This document shows positions 36,432-44,738 of a DNA stretch of 64,000 nt, in pieces. Position 1 is the stretch's first letter. Each line of letters starts with the position of its first letter. The stretch is from Klenkia sesuvii (GTDB lineage: Bacteria > Actinomycetota > Actinomycetes > Mycobacteriales > Geodermatophilaceae): NCBI RefSeq assembly GCF_037083825.1, contig NZ_JBAPLU010000007.1, positions 139,485 to 203,484 on the forward strand. Direction: 5' to 3'. Made by a program: the position numbers and the translations under genes. Under the pieces are notes generated by a model, which was not told the DNA's origin, did not search any database, and was given only the letters and a program-made list of their open reading frames with translations.

Positions 36432-37382
36432 GTGCGCGCCGACCGCTTGATCGCCGTCCTGCTGCTCCTGCAGCGCCGGGGCACGGTGACCGCCGGTCAG
36501 GTGGCCTCCGAGCTGGAGATCTCCCCGCGCACCGCCCGCCGCGACCTCGAGGCGCTGGCCCTGGCCGGGGTGCCGGTCTACAGCACCGCAGGCAGGGGTG
36601 GCGGCTGGTCGCTGGTGGGCGGGGCCCGCACCGACCTGACCGGGCTGACCGAGGGCGAGGCGCGGGCGTTGTTCCTCGGCACCGCGGTGGGCGACACCCC
36701 GGCGGCCCGGGCGGGGCTGCGCAAGCTGCTGGCCGCACTGCCCGCGCAGTGGCGGGCCGACGCCGAGCGGGCCGCGGACGCCGTCCTGGTCGACGCCGCG
36801 TCGTGGGGCGCCGACCCGGCACCGGAGCCGCCGTCCCTGCCGGTGCTGCTGCGCGCGGTCGTCGACGGCGAGCAGGTCGAGCTCGACTACCGCAGCCGGG
36901 GGGCCGCGAGCACCCGGCCGGCGGACCCGCTCGGGCTGGTGAACAAGGACGGCCGCTGGTACCTGCTGGCCGGCACGGCTGCCGGGGAACGGACCTTCCG
37001 GCTCGACCGGGTCGTCGACGTGCGGCCCACCGGGGCCCCGGCCCGCCGTCCTGAGGGCTTCGACCTGCGCCGCGCCTGGGCCGGACGGCGCGGTGAGTTC
37101 GAGCAGCAGCGGGTGGTCGAGCGCACCCGGGCGGTGGTCGACCCCGCCGTCCTGCCGCGGTTGCGCGCCCTGCTCGCCCACCGGCTGGCCGAGGTGGGCG
37201 AGCCGGGGGACGACGGCCGGGTACCGGTCGTCGTGCTCGGCCCGGTGCCCGAGGTGGTGGCGCTGGAGCTGGCCGGGTTCGGTGCCCGCGTCGAGTTCGC
37301 CGACCCCGCGGCCCGCGCCCAGCTGGCCCGGCTGGCCGCGGAGCTGCATTCCCTCTACGGCTCGGCACCGGCTGCGGGGTAA
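36432..37382 (+). CDS. WYL-domain transcriptional regulator with DeoR-type HTH
   Basis: 316 residues. An N-terminal HTH (ADRLIAVLLLLQRRGTVTAGQVA, SELEISPRTARRDLEAL) is followed by the WYL domain, with the eponymous run RWYLLAG near 176 and a WCX-like C-terminus. WYL proteins sense ligands such as nucleotides or ssDNA. GTG start. The stop TAA lies inside the -10 box of the leuS leader, so transcription through this gene and initiation at the leader may interfere. Confidence 0.88.
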   Translation: MRADRLIAVLLLLQRRGTVTAGQVASELEISPRTARRDLEALALAGVPVYSTAGRGGGWSLVGGARTDLTGLTEGEARALFLGTAVGDTPAARAGLRKLLAALPAQWRADAERAADAVLVDAASWGADPAPEPPSLPVLLRAVVDGEQVELDYRSRGAASTRPADPLGLVNKDGRWYLLAGTAAGERTFRLDRVVDVRPTGAPARRPEGFDLRRAWAGRRGEFEQQRVVERTRAVVDPAVLPRLRALLAHRLAEVGEPGDDGRVPVVVLGPVPEVVALELAGFGARVEFADPAARAQLARLAAELHSLYGSAPAAG

Positions 37383-37385
37383 CCT
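37380..37385 (+). promoter_or_regulatory. -10 box TAACCT of the leuS leader
   Basis: TAACCT includes the stop codon of the WYL gene and ends seven bases before the leader GTG. This implies a transcript that begins at or next to the leader peptide start. The -35 region lies in the WYL gene and shows no consensus. Confidence 0.55.
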
Positions 37386-37392
37386 CCCCGGC

Positions 37393-37428
37393 GTGACCGG
37401 TGGCCTGCTCCTTCCGAGGCCGTGCTGA
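37393..37428 (+). CDS. leuS leader peptide (11 codons, Leu-Leu-Leu)
   Basis: GTG ACC GGT GGC CTG CTC CTT CCG AGG CCG TGC TGA encodes MTGGLLLPRPC. Three consecutive leucine codons (37405-37413), including CTT, which is rare in this GC-rich genome, stand just upstream of a hairpin and terminator before leucyl-tRNA synthetase. No ribosome site is seen, but the -10 box is placed for a leaderless mRNA starting at this GTG. The peptide is likely to matter only as a sensor of charged leucyl-tRNA. Confidence 0.75.
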   Translation: MTGGLLLPRPC

Positions 37429-37452
37429 CCAGCTCCCCGCACGTCAGCACGG

Positions 37453-37479
37453 CGACCCCTCCTGCGTGAGGGGTTTTTT
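37453..37479 (+). terminator. Intrinsic terminator in the leuS leader
   Basis: ACCCCTC/GTGGGGA-type stem (37455-37461 with 37468-37474 read as ACCCCTC against GAGGGGT) with a six-base loop, followed directly by TTTTTT (37474-37479), the only long U-tract in the window. Confidence 0.8.
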
Positions 37480-37519
37480 CATGCCCACCACCGGCAGCGA
37501 CACCCAGGAGCCGAAGACG

Positions 37520-40372
37520 ATGAGCGAGACCGTCCCCCCGCACCGGTACACCCCGGAGCTGGCGCAGCAGATCGAGCTGGCATGGCAGGACCGCTGGGAG
37601 GCCGAGGGCACGTTCCACACGCCCAACCCGACGGGTCCGCTGGGCGAGGGGTTCGACCGGGTGGCCGACCGGCCCAAGGCCTTCCTGATGGACATGTTCC
37701 CCTACCCCTCGGGCGCGGGGCTGCACGTCGGGCACCCCCTGGGCTACCTGGGCACCGACGTCACCAGCCGGTTCCTGCGCATGGACGGCCACAACGTGCT
37801 GCACCCGATGGGCTACGACGCCTTCGGCCTGCCCGCCGAGCAGTACGCCGTGCAGACCGGCCAGCACCCGCGGGTGACCACCGAGGCCAACATCGCGGCC
37901 ATCTCCGCGCAGCTGCGCCGGCTGGGCGTCGACCACGACCGCCGCCGCACCTTCGCCACCATCGACCCGGGCTACTACAAGTGGACGCAGTGGATCTTCA
38001 CGCAGATCTTCGGCGCCTGGTTCGACGACGTGGCCGGCAGGGCCCGCCCGATCGAGGAGCTGGTCACCGAGCTGGACGCCGGCACCCGGCAGCCCGCCCC
38101 CGGCACCCTGCCCGACGGGCGCACCTGGTCCGAGCTGGACGACGTGGCGCGGCGCCGGGTCGTCGACGCGCACCGGCTGGCCTACCTGAACCAGGCGCCG
38201 GTCAACTGGTGCCCCGGGCTGGGCACGGTGCTCTCCAACGAGGAGGTCACCGCCGACGGCCGCTCCGAGCGCGGCAACTTCCCGGTCTTCCGGCGTCCGC
38301 TGACCCAGTGGATGATGCGCATCACCGCCTACTCCGAGCGGCTGCTGGCCGACCTGGACCGGCTGGACTGGTCGGACTCGCTGAAGCAGATGCAGCGCAA
38401 CTGGATCGGTCGCTCGACCGGTGCTCGCGTGCGCTTCGGCGACGTCGAGGTCTTCACCACCCGGCCCGACACCCTGTTCGGCGCCACCTACCTGGTGCTG
38501 GCCCCCGAGCACCCGCTGGTCGACTCGCTGACCGCCGAGGCCTGGCCCGAGGGCACCGACCCGCGCTGGACCGGCGGCGCCGCGACCCCCGCCGAGGCGA
38601 TCGCGGCCTACCAGCTGCAGGCCTCGCGCCGCTCCGAGCTGGACCGGCAGGCCGAGGGCCGGGAGAAGACCGGCGTGTTCACCGGCTCGTACGCCACCAA
38701 CCCGCTGACCGGCCGCGAGCTGCCGGTGTTCGTCGCCGACTACGTGCTGACCGGCTACGGCACCGGCGCGATCATGGCGGTGCCCGGCGAGGACACCCGC
38801 GACTTCGAGTTCGCCGAGGTGTTCGGCCTGCCCGTCGTCCGCACGGTGCAGCCGCCGGAGGGCTTCCAGGGCGGCGCGTACACCGGCACCGGCCCGATGA
38901 TCAACAGCTCGAACGAGCACGTGCAGCTGGACGGGCTGGACAAGGCCGCGGCCATCGCGGCGGTCACCGACTGGCTGGTCGCGCACGGCCACGGCGAGGC
39001 CACCACCACGTACAAGCTGCGGGACTGGCTGTTCAGCCGGCAGCGCTATTGGGGCGAGCCGTTCCCGGTGGTGTACGCCGTCGACGGCCCGGACGCCGAC
39101 CTGCCGGTCGCCGTCCCCGCCGAGCAGCTGCCGGTGCTGCTGCCCGACGTCGACGACTACTCGCCGAAGACCTTCGCCGACGACGACGCGACGTCCTCGC
39201 CGGAGCCCCCGCTGTCGCGGGCCACGGAGTGGACGACGGTGGAGCTGGACCTGGGTGACGGACCGCGCCGCTACCGCCGCGAGACCAACACGATGCCCAA
39301 CTGGGCCGGGTCGTGCTGGTACTACCTGCGCTACCTGGACCCCTCCGACGACACCCGCTTCGTCGACCCCGAGCTGGAGTCCTACTGGATGGGCCCGCGC
39401 GGCGAGGGCGACGTCGGTGGTGTCGACCTGTACGTGGGCGGCGTCGAGCACGCGGTGCTGCACCTGCTGTACGCCCGGTTCTGGCACAAGGTGCTGTTCG
39501 ACCTGGGCCACGTGTCGTCGGAGGAGCCGTTCCGCCGGCTGGTCAACCAGGGCTACATCTCGGCCTACGCCTACACCGACGCGCGCGGCTTCTACGTGCC
39601 CGCGGCCGACGTCGTGGAGAAGGACGGGGCGTTCTTCTTCGAGGGGCAGCCGGTCAACCGTGAGTACGGGAAGATCGGCAAGAGCCTGAAGAACATGGTG
39701 ACCCCCGACGAGATGATCGGGGCCTACGGCGCCGACACCTTCCGGGTGTACGAGATGTCGACCGGTCCGCTGGAGCAGTCGCGCCCGTGGGAGACCAAGG
39801 CCGTCGTCGGGTCGCAGCGGCTGCTGCAGCGCATCTGGCGGGTCGTCGTCGACGAGTCGACCGGCGAGGTGCGGGCCGCCGACGTCGAGATCGGGACGGA
39901 CACGCTCAAGGCGCTGCACCGGGCCGTCGACGGCGTGCGCGACGGCATGACCACGCTGCGGTTCAACATCGCCATCGCCCGGGCCACCGAGCTGACCAAC
40001 CACCTGACCCAGGTGTACGGCCAGTCCGGCCCGGTGCCGCGCCAGGTGTGCGAGTGGCTGACCCTGCTGGTCGCGCCGCTGGCCCCGCACCTGGCCGAGG
40101 AGCTGTGGTCGCGACTGGGCCACGACGGGTCCTCGGCCTGGGCGCCCTTCCCGGTCGCCGACCCCGCCTACCTGGTCGACGACACGGTGCAGATCGCGGT
40201 GCAGGTCAACGGCAAGGTGCGGGCGCAGCTCGACGTCCCCGCCGACGCCGACGCCGCGGCCCTGGAGTCCACCGCGCTGGCCGACCCACGCATCGCGGAG
40301 CTGCTGGTCGGCAAGACGGTGCGCAAGGTGGTCGCCGTCCCCGGCCGCCTGGTCAACGTCGTCGCCAACTAG
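37520..40372 (+). CDS. leuS: Leucyl-tRNA synthetase
   Basis: 950 residues from the ATG at 37520, chosen for AGGAG nine bases upstream; an ATG at 37481 abuts the U-tract and is less likely. Class I synthetase: the HIGH-type motif is within PYPSGAGLHVGHPLGY, a large CP1 editing insert follows (TRPDTLFGATYLVLAPEHPL), and the KMSKS-type loop reads KIGKSLKN. It charges tRNA-Leu with leucine. Expression appears to be controlled by the attenuator just upstream. Confidence 0.97.
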   Translation: MSETVPPHRYTPELAQQIELAWQDRWEAEGTFHTPNPTGPLGEGFDRVADRPKAFLMDMFPYPSGAGLHVGHPLGYLGTDVTSRFLRMDGHNVLHPMGYDAFGLPAEQYAVQTGQHPRVTTEANIAAISAQLRRLGVDHDRRRTFATIDPGYYKWTQWIFTQIFGAWFDDVAGRARPIEELVTELDAGTRQPAPGTLPDGRTWSELDDVARRRVVDAHRLAYLNQAPVNWCPGLGTVLSNEEVTADGRSERGNFPVFRRPLTQWMMRITAYSERLLADLDRLDWSDSLKQMQRNWIGRSTGARVRFGDVEVFTTRPDTLFGATYLVLAPEHPLVDSLTAEAWPEGTDPRWTGGAATPAEAIAAYQLQASRRSELDRQAEGREKTGVFTGSYATNPLTGRELPVFVADYVLTGYGTGAIMAVPGEDTRDFEFAEVFGLPVVRTVQPPEGFQGGAYTGTGPMINSSNEHVQLDGLDKAAAIAAVTDWLVAHGHGEATTTYKLRDWLFSRQRYWGEPFPVVYAVDGPDADLPVAVPAEQLPVLLPDVDDYSPKTFADDDATSSPEPPLSRATEWTTVELDLGDGPRRYRRETNTMPNWAGSCWYYLRYLDPSDDTRFVDPELESYWMGPRGEGDVGGVDLYVGGVEHAVLHLLYARFWHKVLFDLGHVSSEEPFRRLVNQGYISAYAYTDARGFYVPAADVVEKDGAFFFEGQPVNREYGKIGKSLKNMVTPDEMIGAYGADTFRVYEMSTGPLEQSRPWETKAVVGSQRLLQRIWRVVVDESTGEVRAADVEIGTDTLKALHRAVDGVRDGMTTLRFNIAIARATELTNHLTQVYGQSGPVPRQVCEWLTLLVAPLAPHLAEELWSRLGHDGSSAWAPFPVADPAYLVDDTVQIAVQVNGKVRAQLDVPADADAAALESTALADPRIAELLVGKTVRKVVAVPGRLVNVVAN

Positions 40373-40387
40373 CCCCGGCGCCCGGCA

Positions 40388-40471
40388 TGGATCAGCTGGG
40401 CTGATCCAACTCCGTCCTGGTTCACCGGCGCCGGTGAGCCAGGACGGACTCCGGTGAACCCAGCTGATCCA
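40388..40471. repeat. Nested palindromic intergenic element
   Basis: An 84-base element between convergent leuS and the F420 oxidoreductase gene. Outer arms TGGATCAGCTGGG (40388-40400) and CCCAGCTGATCCA (40459-40471) are perfect complements. The centre (40411-40447) is a near-perfect palindrome with GGCGCC at its middle. Alternative pairings also exist: TGGATCAG with CTGATCCA (40388-40408), and GGTTCACCGG (40419-40428) with CCGGTGAACC (40451-40460). It may act as a bidirectional terminator, or be a REP-like repeat copied around the genome. Confidence 0.8.
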
Positions 40472-40486
40472 CGCCGACGGGGCGGG

Positions 40487-40915
40487 TCAAATGGGGGAGA
40501 TGCGGATCACCGCGCGGCGCTCGCGGCGGCGGAGCAGCCCCACCAGCCGGCCGGTGCCGTAGGTGACCCACCACTGCCACCCGTAGCGGCGGGCCAGCGG
40601 GCGCAGGGCGGTGGTCCACTCCTCGGGCGGGAGGAGGCGGGCCTGCGCCTCGACCGGCTCGCCCAGCAGGTTGCCCCGGACGTCGCACGGCGCGACGGTC
40701 ACCCGGCTGGTGTGCCGCAGGCGCTTCACCTTGCCGGAGTCGGCCCGCGTCCAGACGACGAGGTCGAGGCCCCCGTCCTCCTCCCCGCTCCCACGCTCGC
40801 GTGGAGCCCCTGGACGAGGCCGGATGGGGGCGGCCCACACGGGGGTCGGGACGGCGACGCCCGAGCGCCGGAAGGTGGTGAGGCTGACGTAGCGGCTCTG
40901 CGGCAGGGCGGTCAC
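40487..40915 (-). CDS. PPOX-class F420-dependent oxidoreductase
   Basis: 142 residues from the GTG at 40915, which overlaps the lipB stop (GTGA). Split beta-barrel fold of the pyridoxamine-phosphate-oxidase-like superfamily: RYVSLTTFRRSGVAVPTPVWAA at the N-terminus, LVVWTRADSGKVKRLRHTSRVTVAPCD, and an Arg-rich C-terminus. Actinobacterial members of this shape use F420 or FMN. The substrate is unknown. It is co-translated with lipB. Confidence 0.82.
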   Translation of the reverse strand: MTALPQSRYVSLTTFRRSGVAVPTPVWAAPIRPRPGAPRERGSGEEDGGLDLVVWTRADSGKVKRLRHTSRVTVAPCDVRGNLLGEPVEAQARLLPPEEWTTALRPLARRYGWQWWVTYGTGRLVGLLRRRERRAVIRISPI

Positions 40916-41601
40916 TGCGCGCAGGCGGACAGCGCGTCGACGGCCGTCGCCCTGGCCGGGGTGGCGGCCACCGGCGTCAGCACCGCCCGCATCTCCGCCT
41001 CCACGGTGTCGATGACCTCGGCGACGGTGACGTCGCGGCCGAGTTCGGCCGACAGCGACGTCACGCCGGCGTCGACGATGCCGCACGGGATGATGCCGCC
41101 GAACCCCGCCGCGAGGTCGGGGTCGCAGTTGAGCGCGAAGCCGTGCATCGTCACCCCGCGGGCGACCCGGACACCGATGGCGGCGATCTTGCGGTCCGGT
41201 CCGCGGGAATCGGCGCGCACCCACGCGCCGCTGCGGCCCTCGACCTGCTCGGTGTGCACGCCGAAGTGCGCGCAGGCCGCGATGAGGGCGGTCTCCAGGC
41301 GGCGCACGTGGGCGACGACGTCGAGCTGGCCCGGCAGTCGCACGATGGGGTAGCCGACGAGCTGACCAGGGCCGTGCCAGGTGATCTTGCCGCCGCGGTC
41401 GACGTCGACCACCGGTGTGCCGTCCTGCGGGCGCTCGTGCGGCTCGGTGCGCTTGCCCGCGGTGTACGTCGGCGGGTGCTCGAGCAGCAGCATGGTCTCG
41501 GGGCCGGTGCCGTCGACGACGGCCGCGTGGAGTGCGCGCTGACGGTCCCAGGCCTCCTGGTAGTCGACCCGTCCCGCCCGCACCACCTGCAGCTCGCCCA
41601 T
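40912..41601 (-). CDS. lipB: Octanoyltransferase
   Basis: 229 residues from the ATG at 41601. Transfers octanoate from acyl carrier protein to lipoyl domains, the step before LipA. Catalytic Lys138 lies in RKIAAIG and Cys173 in IIPCGI, as in mycobacterial LipB; TWHGPGQLVGYPI is the substrate loop. A TACGCT box seven bases before the ATG suggests a leaderless mRNA. lipA is 8 kb away rather than adjacent, and an F420 enzyme gene is coupled downstream. Confidence 0.95.
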   Translation of the reverse strand: MGELQVVRAGRVDYQEAWDRQRALHAAVVDGTGPETMLLLEHPPTYTAGKRTEPHERPQDGTPVVDVDRGGKITWHGPGQLVGYPIVRLPGQLDVVAHVRRLETALIAACAHFGVHTEQVEGRSGAWVRADSRGPDRKIAAIGVRVARGVTMHGFALNCDPDLAAGFGGIIPCGIVDAGVTSLSAELGRDVTVAEVIDTVEAEMRAVLTPVAATPARATAVDALSACAQ

Positions 41602-41608
41602 GCCCCCG

Positions 41609-41614
41609 AGCGTA
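41609..41614 (-). promoter_or_regulatory. -10 box TACGCT for leaderless lipB
   Basis: TACGCT on the minus strand, exactly seven bases before the lipB ATG. It lies in the 41-base gap after the FAD oxidoreductase gene. Confidence 0.55.
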
Positions 41615-41642
41615 GGCCCTGTGCCACCCGGCCCGACCCCGG

Positions 41643-42878
41643 TCATGCCCGTCGTCCGAGGTGGGTGAGGACGGCGCGGGCGGTGCGGGCGCCGCTGGCC
41701 ATGGCGCCCTGGATGGACGGGGTGTCGCGGTGGTCGCCGCACACGAAGAGACCCTCACCCAGGTCGACGGGGCGACGGTGCTGCAGCGGCGGCAGCGCCG
41801 CGGGTTGCGCGCCGGGCACCGTGACCGTGGTGAGGTGCTCGAGGTCGCCGGTGGTCACCCCGTGGGACCGGGCGACCTCGTCCCGCACCTGGTGCTCGGT
41901 CGTGGTGGCCAGCGTGGAGCTCGCCACCAGGGCCCGGGCGTCGGGGCTGTAGGCGGGTTGGGCGTCGCTGACCACCACGCTGTTGACCAGCCGCCCGCCC
42001 GGCTCGCCGAGCACGACCAGCGGCTCGCACCACGGCGAGGCGGGCAGCACGTGCAGGTGCGTGGTGACCTGCCGGGGGGCCGAGGCCTCGACCGTCGGCA
42101 GCAACCGTGCCGCGGTCCCCGGGTCGGTGGCGACCACCACGGCGTCGGCGCGGGTGGACCCGCTCGAGGTCACCACACCCGCGCCGGTCACCGCGGTGAC
42201 CTCGGTGCCCAGGTGCCGGGCGTGCGCCGGCAGCCGGGCGGCCAGCTGCTCCCCGACGGACTGCATGCCCTGGGCGGGCAGGCCGATGCGGCCGCGCACG
42301 AAGCTGCGCCACACCAGGTCCAGGTAGCGGCTGGAGGTGGCCAGCTCGGACTCCAGGAGCACCCCGGAGAGGAAGGGGCGGAAGAAGCGCTCGACGGCCT
42401 CGTCGCCCACGTGTGCGCGGCGCAGGGCCTGCTCGGCGGAGTGCTCCGGGGCGGCCAGCAGCCGGTGCACCGGCAGGTACCCGGCCCGGACCGAGAACGC
42501 GCCGATGGCGGCCTCCTGCAGCAGCGAGCCGAGCGGCGCCCGCACCGTGTCGAGCACCGCGGAGGGGTGGCGGCGGGGGTCGACCACCCGGTGCGCCCGC
42601 CCGTCGACCCGCAGGACGGCACCGGTCCAGAACCAGCCGAGGTCCAACGCGTCGAGGTCGAGGTCGGCGGCGACCCGCGGGTAGCCCGTGTTGAGCACCT
42701 GGAAGCCGCGGTCGACCACGAAGCCGTCGACCCGCTCGGTGCGCAGCCGCCCGCCGGGGTGGTCGGCGGCCTCGACCAGGTGGACGTCACGGCCGGCCGT
42801 GGCCAGCCGGGTGGCCGCCGACAACCCGGCCAGCCCGGCCCCCACGACCACGACCTCGACCCGCGCCGGCAACGTCAT
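41643..42878 (-). CDS. FAD-dependent amine oxidase/phytoene desaturase-like oxidoreductase
   Basis: 411 residues. The N-terminal dinucleotide motif VVVGAGLAGLSAATRLATAGRDV, then EAADHPGGRLRTERVDGF, and a C-terminal FAD contact GLFVCGDHRDTPSIQGAMASG define the NAD(P)-binding flavin amine oxidase family. It resembles protoporphyrinogen oxidase and carotenoid desaturases, but no carotenoid genes are nearby, so the substrate is open. Upstream of lipB in the same direction; TAGGTT six bases before the ATG. Confidence 0.83.
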   Translation of the reverse strand: MTLPARVEVVVVGAGLAGLSAATRLATAGRDVHLVEAADHPGGRLRTERVDGFVVDRGFQVLNTGYPRVAADLDLDALDLGWFWTGAVLRVDGRAHRVVDPRRHPSAVLDTVRAPLGSLLQEAAIGAFSVRAGYLPVHRLLAAPEHSAEQALRRAHVGDEAVERFFRPFLSGVLLESELATSSRYLDLVWRSFVRGRIGLPAQGMQSVGEQLAARLPAHARHLGTEVTAVTGAGVVTSSGSTRADAVVVATDPGTAARLLPTVEASAPRQVTTHLHVLPASPWCEPLVVLGEPGGRLVNSVVVSDAQPAYSPDARALVASSTLATTTEHQVRDEVARSHGVTTGDLEHLTTVTVPGAQPAALPPLQHRRPVDLGEGLFVCGDHRDTPSIQGAMASGARTARAVLTHLGRRA

Positions 42879-42884
42879 GGGCAG

Positions 42885-42890
42885 AACCTA
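42885..42890 (-). promoter_or_regulatory. -10 box TAGGTT for the FAD oxidoreductase
   Basis: TAGGTT on the minus strand, six bases before the ATG at 42878: a leaderless layout. Confidence 0.45.
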
Positions 42891-42975
42891 TGCCGATCCA
42901 CCGACAGCGACCCGGTGTGCGCCCGTGGGCCGGGTCCGACCTGTGGACAACCCGGGTGCGGGCCGTCGGCGGCCC

Positions 42976-42981
42976 TAGCGT
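42976..42981 (+). promoter_or_regulatory. -10 box TAGCGT for leaderless kinase gene
   Basis: TAGCGT ends seven bases before the ATG at 42989, which supports that start over upstream in-frame codons. Confidence 0.55.
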
Positions 42982-42988
42982 CGGGGCC

Positions 42989-44725
42989 ATGGCCCACCCC
43001 GCCCCTGCGCGTCGACGCTGCCCGGTCGTGCCCGGCTACGTGCTGGAGGAGCTGCTGGGACGCGGTGGCACCGGTGAGGTCTGGCGGGCCCGCCCGCGGG
43101 GGAGCGGGCCGCCGGTCGCGGTCAAGGTGCTGCTGCGCGGCGACCCCGAGCGGCAGGTGCGGGAAGCAGCGCTGCTGGCCGAGCTCGACCACCCGCACCT
43201 GGTCCGGCTGCTCGAGGTGGTGCGTCGCCGCACCCCCGACGGGGAGCAGGTGGCCCTGGTGCTGGACCTGCTCGCCGGCGGCAGCCTGGCGCGCCTGCTG
43301 GCCGCCCGCGGGCGGCTGCGACCGGGAGAGGTGGTCACGGCGGTCGCGCCGGTGGCGGCCGCGCTGGCCCACGTGCACCAGCGCGGCGTCGTCCACGGCG
43401 ACGTCTCACCCGGCAACGTCGTGCTGACCGCCGAGGGGCGCCCCGTCCTCACCGACCTCGGGGTGGCGCGCCTCGTGGGCGAACCCGACCACGGCGAGGT
43501 CACCCCGCCCTACGTCGACCCCGTCGTGGCCCGCGGTGGTGCCGCGGGTCCGGCCTCCGACGTGTTCGGCGTCGCGGCGGCTGCGTTCCACGCCCTCACC
43601 GGCATCCCCCCGTGGAACGCCGCCGGCCCGGGCAACACCCTCGCCGTGGCCGCGGCCGGACAGGTGCCCGACCTCGGGCTGCTCGCACCCGAGGCACCCG
43701 CCGCCCTCGTCGCCGTGGTCGAGCGCGGGCTGTCCCCCCACCCCCACCTGCGCGGCACCGCGGCGGAGTTCGCGCTCGACCTGCGGCACGCCTGCCGGCC
43801 CGAGCGCATCGCCCTGCCCGCACCCGGTGTCGACGTCGCCGAGCTGCACCGCACCGACCACGTCGCCCGCACCGAGCTGACCCACCAGGTGCGCCGGGCG
43901 TCGCGCGCCCATGCCGCGCCGCCGAGCGGCGGGTGGCCCGCCCGGGCCGGCGCCGCCCTCCGGTCCGGGGTGGTCGACCGGGCGCAGCGGGCCCGGGGTG
44001 CGGTGGGGGTCGCCGGCCCGCTGCTCCGCCGGGCCGGAGCCGCCCTGGCCGTCGCCGTCGGGGTGCTGTCCGCGGTGTGGGTCGGGGTGCAGTGGGGTGC
44101 ACACGACGCGGGCCCGGTGCCGGCGGCTCGCACGCAACCGGTCGGCGATGCGACCGGCAGCGGTTCGGGCGCCGTGCCGACCGACCAGCCGACCGGTCAG
44201 CCGACCGGCACCGCCCCGGCCACCGGGGGGACCCGCGCGCCCGGCAGCGCCACGCCGTCCGGCGCCACGCCGACCAGCGCTGCGCCGTCCGGCACCGAGG
44301 TGCCCTCGCCGGGGCCTGCGGCGGACACCCCGCAGGCGCCGGACGACGCCGCCGGCTGGGCGGTCGTGGTCGGGCAGCTCTACGGCCGCCGGGCGGCGGC
44401 GTTCGACGCGGGCCGGTCCGAGTGGTTGGCCGACGTCTACGCCCCGGGCTGCGCGCTGGCCGACGTGGACGCCGAGCGGATGGCCCAGCTCGCCGCGGCC
44501 GGGCAGCACCTCGAGGGGTTCGCACCGCAGGTGGTCTCCGTCGACGAGGTCGCACCGGTGGCCGGTGGGGTGCAGCTGCTGCTGACCGACCAGGTGCCCG
44601 GCTACGACGTCGTCGGTGCGGGCGGCCGGTACGCGGTGGCCGCCCGCGGTCCGCGCGCGGTGGTGATGACGGTGCAGGCCACGCCGTCGGGCTGGCGCAT
44701 CGCCTCCGCCGCGTTCGGCCCGTGA
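42989..44725 (+). CDS. Serine/threonine protein kinase-like membrane protein
   Basis: 578 residues. Kinase domain about 10-270: glycine loop LGRGGTGEVW, VAVKVL with the ATP Lys, and a catalytic loop HGDVSPGN where the usual Lys is Ser and Arg is Gly; the DFG motif reads DLG. The base Asp and metal Asn remain, so it may be a weak kinase or a pseudokinase. One membrane helix (about 349-370) precedes a Thr/Pro-rich linker and an extracytoplasmic domain (VVGQLYGRRAAAFDAGRSEW) resembling NTF2-like folds. Possibly senses an outside signal. Confidence 0.8.
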   Translation: MAHPAPARRRCPVVPGYVLEELLGRGGTGEVWRARPRGSGPPVAVKVLLRGDPERQVREAALLAELDHPHLVRLLEVVRRRTPDGEQVALVLDLLAGGSLARLLAARGRLRPGEVVTAVAPVAAALAHVHQRGVVHGDVSPGNVVLTAEGRPVLTDLGVARLVGEPDHGEVTPPYVDPVVARGGAAGPASDVFGVAAAAFHALTGIPPWNAAGPGNTLAVAAAGQVPDLGLLAPEAPAALVAVVERGLSPHPHLRGTAAEFALDLRHACRPERIALPAPGVDVAELHRTDHVARTELTHQVRRASRAHAAPPSGGWPARAGAALRSGVVDRAQRARGAVGVAGPLLRRAGAALAVAVGVLSAVWVGVQWGAHDAGPVPAARTQPVGDATGSGSGAVPTDQPTGQPTGTAPATGGTRAPGSATPSGATPTSAAPSGTEVPSPGPAADTPQAPDDAAGWAVVVGQLYGRRAAAFDAGRSEWLADVYAPGCALADVDAERMAQLAAAGQHLEGFAPQVVSVDEVAPVAGGVQLLLTDQVPGYDVVGAGGRYAVAARGPRAVVMTVQATPSGWRIASAAFGP

Positions 44726-44738
44726 CCGGCGACGACGG

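Larger units (their letters stand above)
37393..37479 (+). promoter_or_regulatory. Ribosome-mediated attenuator of leuS
   Basis: Hairpin A: 37419-37429 with 37443-37453 (11 bp), its left arm covering the leader stop codon. Terminator: 37455-37461 with 37468-37474, then U6. Competing pairing: CCCC (37435-37438) and CACG (37440-37443), in the loop and right base of hairpin A, can pair with GGGG (37470-37473) and CGTG (37465-37468), which dissolves the terminator. A ribosome stalled on the Leu codons would block hairpin A and favour the antiterminator. Low leucyl-tRNA would then raise leuS expression. Confidence 0.72.

Noticed and set aside
37393..37519. T-box riboswitch for leuS
   Set aside because: The leader is under 130 bases and lacks the conserved T-box sequence and stem I; the Leu-codon reading frame explains the terminator better.
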